Positions 54,793 to 64,000 of a DNA stretch of 64,000 nucleotides are shown here, piece after piece. The position numbers were made by a program, and so were the translations under genes. Position 1 is the stretch's first letter; the number at the start of each line of letters is the position of its first letter. Below the pieces are notes generated by a model. The model was not told where the DNA came from and searched no databases. It worked only from the letters and a program-made list of their open reading frames with translations. Location: positions 58,724,454-58,788,453 of the forward strand of contig CM014275.1 of the NCBI GenBank assembly GCA_004135705.1, in the 5' to 3' direction. The stretch is from Alloteropsis semialata. Lineage: Eukaryota > Streptophyta > Magnoliopsida > Poales > Poaceae.

Positions 54793-57700
54793 ATGTCGGC
54801 GAAGTGGCGGTCATTGCAGCATCGGCACCGGTACACCTACACATCAATTGTGTTCCCCAAGCACTACCTTGAGGCACTAGCTCTGGTGCCGGCTGATGTC
54901 ACATCGTCCAATTTTTATGTCCAATTGAACAACTTGATCTCCTTGACCTCCACCTACTCGCAAGTGGTTGCAGTCAAAGATCTTGCCTTAGCATATGTGC
55001 AGTTTCTGTCTGCTCCAGGGACTCCTGATGACGTGGTGCTCACCGCCACAAAGCTTTATCTGGAGATCCTCTTCCTTGAGAACTCCCTCCCTCTCCACTG
55101 GACGCTCATATCGGTGCTCGCCAAGTGCAAGAAATTCTCAGAAGTGATCAGTGGGTGCTTTGCCTTGCTCTGTGAGGAGTATGGTGGCTCTGGTAGCAAG
55201 GCAAAGAAGAGATTTTTGGTATCTCGGGCGGCCTTGTCGCTGATTGGGTACCCAAAGTTGGGATTTTTGGATGAGGCGGTAGAGAGGTGTGCAGAGATCA
55301 TGGCATTGGACATTGTTGATGGGCTTAATGGAGTGACTAGAGACATTGGCCAAGGGTCACGGCCATCTCCAGTCGTGATGGAGCAGTGCCAGGAGGCCAT
55401 GTCTTGCATGTACTACTTGCTGCAGCGGTACCCGTCTAAGTTTGCTGGCCTTGACAAAGCATCAAGTGTCTTCAAGAGTTCTGTTAGGACAATACTATCT
55501 GTTCTCAAGTCATCTGCCTTTTCAAGGGATTGCCTGGTGGCCTCTGGAGTGAGCTTCTGTGCTGCAGTTCAGGTTTTCATGAGCGCAAAGGAGATTTGCT
55601 GCTTTATTTCTCAAGGTCTATTTGGCGTCTTTGCAGATCATGAAGATAGAAAAGATCTATCTGTGCATGATGTGCTTTCTGACTTTGATCTGTGTGAAGA
55701 AATCAGAGATCTTTCTGTTTTGAGTAGACTTTGTTTGCTAAGAGGGATTTTGACATCTATTCCAAGGACAGTACTCAACATTCGGCAACTTGATTCCAGT
55801 GGATCCTTATGGACTGTATTGTATGATGGGATTTTACCTGAGCTTTGCAAGCATTGTGAGAACCCAATTGATAGCCACTTTAATTTTCATGCTCTTACAG
55901 TGACACAAATATGTTTGCAGCAGATAAAGACTTCTGTTTTAGCCGATTCCACTGACTTCTCTGGGGACTATAAGCCTTTCTCAAGAAAGGTTATTGACCG
56001 AATATTGAGAATCATATGGCGCAACCTGGAAGATCCTTTGAGTCAGACAGTAAAACAGGTGCATTTGATCTTTGATCTCCTATTAGATATTGAATCATGT
56101 ATTCAATCAGAAGACCATGAATACAACAACAAATTGTTCCTGAGCAATATTGCAAATGATTTACTGCGTCTGGGCCCTCGATGTAAAGGCAGATATGTCC
56201 CTTTGGCTTCTTTGACAAAGCGATTGGGTGCCAAATCTCTTCTAAGATTGAAACCAAACCTGCTTTCGGAAACAGCTTATGCATACATAGATGATGATGT
56301 TTGTTGTGCTGCAACAACATTTTTAAAATCCTTCCTGGAGACTTTAAGAGATGAATGCTGGAATGATGATGGTGTAGATCCAGGGTACGATGCCTTCAGA
56401 GTTTTGTGCTTGCCTCCTTTGATGCAGGGACTTGTATCTGGAAATTCAAAACTACGTTCCAACTTAAATACTTATGCTCTACCTGCTCTTATTGAAGTTG
56501 ATGCAGATAGCATATTCACAATGCTTGGGTTCATCTCACTTGGTCCAAGTGCAAAGGCAACCGAACTAGATGTTGTTTTGAAAAATGATCAGTGTATAGC
56601 TGCACTGGTTTCCCTGCTCAAAGTCTCTCGAAATCTAGCTCTTGTTGAAGGGGACATTGATTTGGATCCTGATAAATTGTCACAGCCTCAGAAAGAGGGT
56701 AACAGGGGTGCTGCGGTTATATCTGTTAGAGGGATTAATGTCACCGTGCCTGTTAATTGGTTTGCTTTGGCACTGACACACAGTGATGAAAGTCTCCGTA
56801 TAGATGCTGCTGAATCTCTTTTTCTAAATCCGAAGACATCAAGTCTTCCATCCTCCTTGGAACTGAGCTTGCTTAAAGAGGCAGTCCCATTGAATATGCG
56901 TTGTAGCTCAACAGCATTTCAAATGAAATGGACAAGTTTATTTCGGAAGTTTTTTGCTAGGGTGCGGACAGCACTTGACCGACAGGTAAAACAGGGTTTA
57001 TGGATTCCATCTTCAACCTCTAGCATTAAAGAAGCTGATTCTGTTGATGCTGCTATGGCTGCTGTTACCCAGAGGGCTGAAGATCTGTTCCAGTTCATGA
57101 AGTGGCTGAGCTCCTTTCTGTTTAACTCTTGTTACCCCTCTGGCCCTTACGAAAGGAAAACAATTGCAATGGAGCTTATTCTTACACTATTAGATGTATG
57201 GCCTATTTGCCATTCTGAAGGGAAGAACTGTCTTTATCCTTACAATGACAGCATAATATTGCCAGATTCAACAATTTCATTTGTAGGGTCTATAATTGAT
57301 AGCTGGGACAGGCTCAGGGAAAACTCTTTTCGCATTCTGTTGCAGTTTCCAACACCACTTCCTGGAATTTCCTCTAGTTTATCCATAAATGATGTTATCA
57401 GATGGGCAAAAACACTTGTGCTTAGTCCAAGAGTCCGGGAAAGTGACGCTGGTGCGTTAACCTTCCGTCTTATATTTAGGAAGTATGTTTTGGAGCTTGG
57501 ACTCGTTCTTGTGTTTTCTAAAGAAAGTGATTGCCTTGAATGTTACACACAGTCTATGAATGGAGATACAGAAGTTGTTACTAGTAAAAATCCAGTGGCA
57601 CAGTATATTTCTTCACTCATTCAATGGCTCTGTGCTGTTGTCGATGAGGGTGAGAGGGATCTTTCTGAAGCATGCAAGAAAAGCTTTGTTCACGGAGTTC

Positions 57701-60700
57701 TTCTTACCTTGCGCTACACATTTGATGAGCTGGATTGGAACTCTGAGGTAGTCCAGTCGTGTGTTTCTGAAATGAGGTGCCTTGTAGAAAGGCTTCTTCA
57801 ACTCATAATGCGTGTAACTTCACTGGCTCTCTGGGTGGTTTCTTCTGATGCGTGGTATATGCCATACGATATGGATGATGTGATTGATGATGGTTCCTTC
57901 CTCTCAGATATATATGAGGAGGATCAGCCTACTACTGGAACAGAAAAACAAGAGAAGAATGCAAAACCAGAGAGTAATGGCAAACCAGCCGATCAGGTTG
58001 TTATGGTCGGTTGTTGGCTTGCTATGAAGGAGGTAATGTGTTGATTCCTTATGATATATTCACATTTACTTTTCAGCAGATTCATTTTTCTTACTCCTTT
58101 TCCAGATAAATTGAGCAACTAGACAAATTATACTAGCTATAATTGTAACGCAAGCATGTTATGAATTCTAATTTTCTAGTATGGAGGTTTTCAGAAATGC
58201 TCTGGCCACCGGAGTGCTGTGTTTATTGAAAGGCTTCTCATCTGGCTTTAGGCCACAATTTTGATTAATTCATTAGATTGACAACTTGTTTTCAAGAAGT
58301 TGCATACTTTATTTCAGTTTCATATTACCGTTGCAATGCAGTGCTCTTATTGTGTTTAAATGCCTTCTCATGAGTCATGATGTAACTTCTCCATTTTCCA
58401 TTTCAGGTTAGCCTACTTTTTGGAACCATCATCAGGAAAATTCCTTTGCCTGGCTGTTCTCATTCAAATTCATCTCAGGATGGCTTGCTTGACAGTACTG
58501 AGGAGACAAGCATGTCACAAGAAATTCTTGATGTGGAGCAACTAGAGACCATGGGAGACCATTTTTTACAAGTTCTTCTTAAAATGAAGCATAATGGTGC
58601 AATAGATAAGACAAGGGCTGGGCTTACTGCCCTTTGCAATCGTCTCCTTTGCTCAAATGATTCAAGGTATGTTGAATGCTCACTGAGGCCATATGCCGAA
58701 TCGCTTCACCTAACGAATGAGACTTCTTGCACATAATAAATGTAGAGTTCTTATTTACATTAAAAATAGACACCTATTTTTGCGAGAATGGGACTTCATG
58801 CACCCTCCAAGTGTTTCATCAGTTGTGGTACAATCATATCTCATGAATAAATTGTGTCATGCTATATATACATTGACCCTGGACACCAATAAATTTGCTA
58901 CATTCTGAAGTCTGAAATTATGAATGGTCAAAGTAAAACTTTGCCTTCTAAAAGATGTTTGCGTCACCATTGTGAGAGAATATGGCTCGAGATAATTGAT
59001 TGATTAGGGTGAAGGACATGGGTTACATATATAGGCAAGGGTGACCTGGGGTTTATAGAAAGTACCCAATCAGGGAAACCCTTGCCTAATCAACACACGC
59101 ACACAACCCTAAACCCTGAGGCAGCCAGGACCCCTAGGGCCGGCGCCAGCAGCCAGAGGCCCCTAGGGGGCTGGCGCCTAGAGGCAGCCATACCCTGGGC
59201 CTGGCACATGGGGACAGCCCATGTTGCCAGGACAATTAGAGCCCAAGATACAGACACTTGTTTTCTAACAACTATGAAAGGCATACTGTGGTAATGGGGC
59301 CATGGCCTAATAGACGCTAGTACTTTGGTGTGATTTTTATTGAATCTGATTCTGGATTTTCAAGTTGTGGAGTATGGAGTTGAATTATTTACCTGAACTA
59401 GAATATACAGCTGTGCATTTTGTGTAATATAACCTTTTATAATAACTTGTATCCTTCATTCTGAGGATCTTTCTTTGTCTTCATGTACAGGCTATGTCAA
59501 ATGACAGAATCATGGATGGTGCTGCTGATGGATAGGACAATTGCTAAAGGACAAACTGTAGATGATTTGCTAAGAAGGAGTGCAGGAATTCCTGCTGCAT
59601 TTATTGCCCTTTTCCTCGCAGAGCCGGAAGGAACACCAAAGAAGCTACTTCCAAGGGCACTAGAATGGTTGATAGAATTTGCTAAGACATCTTTAGCTAA
59701 TTTTCAGAAAGACAGCAACGAGAAGTCTGGAATAATGAAAGATGGTTTTCGAGAGCTATGTGAGTCGCAAGCAGGAACTGCCATAAATGCACATTCTAAT
59801 GGTAATCTATCTAAAAGCCGAGATGAGGGCGTTGTTCCCACGGTGCATGTGTTCAATGTGCTTAGAGCTGCTTTTAACGATGCAAATTTGGCAACCGACA
59901 CTTCTGGTTTCAGTGCTGAGGCTACAATAGTTGCAATTCGCGCATTTTCATCTCCCTACTGGGAAGTACGCAATGCAGCTTGCCTTGCATACACTGCACT
60001 GGTTCGTCGCATGGTTGGGTTTCTGAATGTGCAGAAACGTGAATCAGCACGACGATCATTAACTGGCCTTGAATTCTTCCACAGGCAAGTTGAATTTCGA
60101 TATGGTTTGCAATGTGGCAATTGTGTTCATTTGATGTATACTGCATTACTTTTATTTGTGAAAAACTGGAATTTTATATGTTGGGTAACCTTTTTGCTGG
60201 TTCAGCACTTCAGTCTTTTTTACATGATACTAAATACATGTTTTAGCCTTCTCAGGTTCTCTCAAAATACATGTCATACTTCTAGGCACTTCCCCCTATT
60301 TTCTTCCTTTGTTGCCTTTGCTAAATAAATGCTATCACTCACAAATAAATGGCATGTCTCTTTCCAATATAGTATAAATGAAGGGCGAGAATGAAATTTG
60401 ATCCACTTTCTCAATCCTTGTGCCCAACTCTAGACATGTATTCTGAACTGGAGGAGTATATTGTGAATTGCCGCCAAAAAAAATGGCTTTATCTCTGTTG
60501 TGTTTTTGTCATGTTTGTTTTTAGTGAAACAATTTGTATTCAGTGTGCTCAAACTAATTTGTAATTCAGTAGGTGGAGTTATTTGTTTAATTGAAATCTA
60601 TGCCTTGCTTTCTTGTGTAGGTACCCAGCACTTCATCCTTTCCTTTCTAGTGAACTGAGAATTGCAACTGAGCTGCTAGCTGATGGAGTTTCTAGCAAGT

Positions 60701-63021
60701 TGGAGTCACACATTGTGAAAGCCATACACCCTAGCCTGTGTCCTATTCTTATTCTTCTATCAAGGTTGAAGCCATCGCCTATAAGCTGTGGAACTGATGA
60801 TTTTTTAGACCCTTTTTTGCTTTTGCCTTTCATCCAAAGATGCGCTACCCAGAGTAACTACCGAGTTCGCGTCCTTGCATCAAGGGCATTAATTGGTTTG
60901 GTATCTAATGAGAGACTGCAACAAGTTGTTAGTGATATATTGGGTAATTTGCCTAGTGGAAATCTTGGAGTGGTTTCCCAGAGTGTTCAGTTTTCTGACG
61001 CTCCCATACCAGCTAATATGGAAAATGGAAATTTACTTCCTAAGTCTTTTTCATTCAATTCAATCCATGGCCTTTTGTTGCAGCTGTCTTCTCTTCTTGA
61101 TAACAACTTTAGAGGTCTGACAGACAGTAGCAAGAAAGATCATATTATTGGCCAACTAATTGAGGTTCTGTCAAGATGTTCTTGGCTTGGCAGCACCAAA
61201 TTATGCACATGCCCTGTCATAAGTACATCTTACTTGCGGGTATTGGATCTCATGCTTGATGTTGCAAGGACAGGGAAAAGCAGACATACTGAAGTCATTC
61301 AGACACTGCTGTTAGAGTTGAGCTCCCAGTGCTTGAACAGTGCAATATCAACCCGGTATGCATTCCATGATCCCACTCGGATTGAACTTCAACAGCAAGC
61401 AACTGAATCATTTTTCAGCTGTGTTGGTCTTTCTAAGAGCAATGATGAAACTTCTGAGGAAGATGTTCGGTTCCAAGTACTTGGTGAACCCACTTCAATC
61501 ATTTCAGCTATGCCTAGGGATGTCTGTCTATCTGAACTACACAAGGAGATTATGTCATGTCTCGCTGATCCTATGTATGATGTTAGAATTACAGTGCTGA
61601 AGAGGATTCTTCAGCTCACAAAATCAATCAGACATGGCCATAGTAAAAACATATTGCACCAATGGGCAGGAGCTAATCTTCAGCCTGTGTTAATGGAACG
61701 GTTATTCGTGGAAGAGCACCCCAAGTGCCTTTATTATAATCTAAAGATCATCTTTTCATGGAACATGGAATCCCTATTCAACAATGGAGAAGATTCTGGC
61801 ACAATTTTATCCTTCTGGGATAGACTAGTTCATTTGAACAGCACCATGTCGCATGCAAAAACCAGAGAAATAATTCTATGCTGCATGGGTATGTGCATGA
61901 AATGGTTCGCTAAAATACTCAGGAATGGTCTTCCAATGGACGGGCTTAAGACTAGTGAGCTCCCTGCATCCTTTGTCAGAATCAACGAAGGAAATATGCT
62001 GTCTGATGCCATGCTTAGAGTAAACTTCTTTGTCACTCTTGTCAAGGACATAAGTGCGCCATCAGAAACTGTGAATGCTCGACGTGCTGCTGCTGAGGCA
62101 ATTGTTGCTTCGGGTCTTCTTGAAGAAGCAAACTCTGTTGCTTCATCTGTGTCCAACTTCCCTTCAGAATGCGATGAAGGCCATATCAAAGAGAAATGCA
62201 TTGAAGCTAGTGTTTCTGAATTTATCAGTCTTTATGCATGCAAGATACTTGACTTATGGTTCATATGCATTCAGTTGCTGGAGGATGAAGATGCCTATCT
62301 GAGACAAAACCTTGCAAAGAATGTTCAGAAAATAATTGCAAATGGTTCAGCTAGTACCTTGTGTGATGATTCCACACCACTGCAAGTTGATAGAGTTATT
62401 GAATTGAGCTTTGACTATCTAACTTCTTTGTTTGGCCACTGGCTGAAATACATTGGGTACTTGTTAAGTATTGTCTTAGATACTGGAAACACTTTGAACT
62501 CCCGTGGGGATTTGGTCCGTCAGATATTTGACAAAGAAATAGATAACCATCACGAGGAAAAGCTGTTGATATGTCAAATCAGCTGTTTTAATATACAGAA
62601 GCTTTTGCAGTCCAAACATCAGATGGAAACAGGAGTGAAAACCGAATTGTTCTTGCAGAACTGGCGGGAGAGCTTTTTGAACCAGCTCACATCACTGACC
62701 AGTGGCTACCTTGAGAAAGAGGGGAAAACTGATTGGATTGGCGGCATAGGTAACCACAAGGATGTTTTCATATCAGTTTATGCAGATCTGTTAGGCTTAT
62801 ATGTGCTTGCGCCATCAGATTCTCTAGAACGACAGGATAATCATGTAATTTATTTGCAAGAATTTTCAAACCTTGATGGGTTTATCACACCATTCCTCAA
62901 GAACCCTTTGATATCTAACCTCTATGTTCTTGTAAAGCTGTCACACGAGAGGTTCAGATTACCAGATAAGCCAGAGGAGCACGTAGGCTCAAGTTTTGAC
63001 CCATATTTTCTTATTAGATGA
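54793..63021 (+). CDS. THADA-like protein (DUF2428 family, tRNA 2'-O-methylation regulator)
   Basis: Four exons join in phase: 54793-58032, 58407-58666, 59491-60084 and 60621-63021, for 2164 residues. The protein is a long armadillo/HEAT-like helical solenoid without membrane segments. Recognisable stretches include YTSIVFPKHYLEALALVPAD near the start, RIDAAESLFLNPKTSSLPSS in the middle, and PYWEVRNAACLAYTALVRRM late, where DUF2428/THADA members are best conserved. Human THADA and yeast Trm732 partner a tRNA methyltransferase acting at position 32; the same role in plants is inference. The third intron starts GC, not GT (GCAAGT at 60085). The second intron carries a probable solo LTR. No frame damage seen. 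Confidence 0.88.
58971..59270. mobile_element. Probable solo LTR in a THADA-like intron
   Basis: A 300-base block begins TGTGAGAGAATATGG and ends GTTTTCTAACA, with imperfect flanking five-mers ACCAT (58966-58970) and ACTAT (59271-59275). GC-rich inverted words inside (CCCCTAGGG, GGCGCC) differ from the surrounding intron. There is no internal coding region, so a solo LTR from LTR-LTR recombination is the simplest reading. Confidence 0.55.
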
Positions 63022-63508
63022 GTTTTGCTTATGTAAAAAACTAATCCATCATTGTTATTCTCCGTTGTAAGGCATTTATTTCTTTAATATAATTTTACCA
63101 TTTTAGATTGTTTACTGAATGCCCAATAGCTCAGTGAGTTGTTACATTCTACGCATGAGTTTTGCAGTGTATTGGATGTGGAAACGAAGGCCTCTCTCTC
63201 TTGTGATCGGCTTTACATATTCTCTATAAAATTCCATCAGTCTCCAAAAAAGAGAAACCAAAACACATGCTTTTTCTTTAATAAGAAAATGATAGGTACA
63301 AATATTGATAATGCCCTTATATGTTACAACTGGCGCCTTAACAGGCAACTCAAGTGCTCAGCTGGGCAAAAACTTAGGACACTGTTTCCAAGGGCACAAG
63401 AACTTCATGAAATGGCAGGTAACACAGCTTGAAAAAAAGCAGAAATTCATTCTGCAGAGGCCACATGAGCTCTGGAGTCAAACATGCCATTCGCAGCAAA
63501 ACCTTCGT
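63022..63508. other. Spacer between convergent genes
   Basis: 3' flanks of the THADA-like gene and the minus-strand gene at the edge. Nothing else recognised. Confidence 0.45.
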
Positions 63509-63936
63509 CTAGAATTTGGGTCTGCTGTTTTGAACTGGCCTGTTCACACCAATCGGTTTTGTGATGGTTACGGTTGAATTGGGTCTATGAATGGTGGTGG
63601 TTCGCACTGGCTGTCCATTCAAAGAGGTTGCCCTTATTGGCTGAGATGTCCTGTAACATGAGGTAGAAATTACAATTTTTTTTTTTCAGAACTGAAAGCA
63701 CATTTTTTGAAACCATAAATGTAGTGCAATGGGACGAACCTTGCAAAACTGTTCTTTTGGACAGCAGATTGCAATCTTGCTCGACTGCAAATCAGAATTA
63801 GACACGGATTCAAAAATAGCAATTTCCATTTATGATTGTAATTTTATAAGTAACATTTACCTGTTAGCCTCAATCCTGGCTTTTTTCAGTATAGGGCTCT
63901 TGTAGCTGCAATTGGATAGACTGCTAGGTCCACTTC
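63509..63936 (-). CDS. C-terminal exons of an unidentified protein (partial)
   Basis: Three minus-strand segments have good splice borders and consistent phase: 63936-63861, 63784-63740 and 63650-63509, the last ending in TAG. Together they encode SGPSSLSNCSYKSPILKKAR, then SRARLQSAVQKNSFAR, then a Thr/Pro/Arg-rich tail (for example GQPVRTTTIHRPNSTVTITK) ending NSRPKF. The composition suggests a disordered, basic C-terminus. I do not recognise the family. The gene continues beyond the right edge of the window. Confidence 0.55.
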
Positions 63937-64000
63937 CTGCAAAAACATATCTTTATAATAACACTGGAAAAGAATAAAGAGTTGCATGTCAAAAATCAGT

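Overview
This window is nuclear DNA of a grass (Poaceae), probably from a draft assembly: it has two runs of N (15376-16375, exactly 1000, and 46258-46289, 32). The grass assignment rests on TTTAGGG-type telomere-like repeats, Stowaway and Tourist-type MITEs, GC-rich first exons next to AT-rich introns, and Ty3/gypsy chromoviruses, all of which sit well with a grass. The species cannot be fixed from the sequence alone.

Left third (1-21500): repeats and mobile DNA. The 3' end of a Ty3/gypsy chromovirus with a 4.1-kb LTR (1-4734) abuts a 4.6-kb degenerate telomere-like satellite (4735-9334) that shows higher-order structure. A minus-strand gypsy-type element lies on its other side (9340 to beyond 15375); it keeps a broken gag-protease region but has no recognisable reverse transcriptase or integrase. 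After the 1-kb gap comes a minus-strand multi-exon gene for an Ulp1/C48-like cysteine protease of the transposon-associated kind, with an in-frame stop and with its 3' part lost in the gap. Its leader holds a ~107-bp tandem repeat, and its far end meets a (TA)36 tract.

Middle (21500-45300): a glutaredoxin-domain gene (24486-25683) with an apparent one-base frame break, set among locally duplicated AT-rich DNA and several MITEs with clean target-site duplications. Then comes a very young Reina-like chromovirus (29468-36213) with identical LTRs and one intact 1554-codon gag-pol frame; its 5' LTR has itself been invaded by a 978-bp copia-type gag fragment flanked by a 14-bp duplication. Next are a 5'-truncated AP2-family gene (37206-38296) and a ten-exon 2H-phosphoesterase-like gene on the minus strand (39256-41743).

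Right third (45300-64000): ordinary, conserved housekeeping genes. In order: CULLIN3 (plus), V-type ATPase subunit D (plus), a HAD-like hydrolase (minus) head-to-head with a THADA-like gene (plus, 2164 codons, one GC-AG intron), and the last exons of an unidentified minus-strand gene at the window edge. They cover ubiquitin ligation, vacuolar proton pumping, phosphatase-like chemistry and tRNA-modification support, with no sign of a shared pathway. I did not find a convincing previously undescribed system. The most unusual items are the telomere-derived higher-order repeat with its flanking insertions, the captured gag fragment inside an otherwise perfect LTR, and the AP2 micro-exon that lacks a normal splice acceptor.
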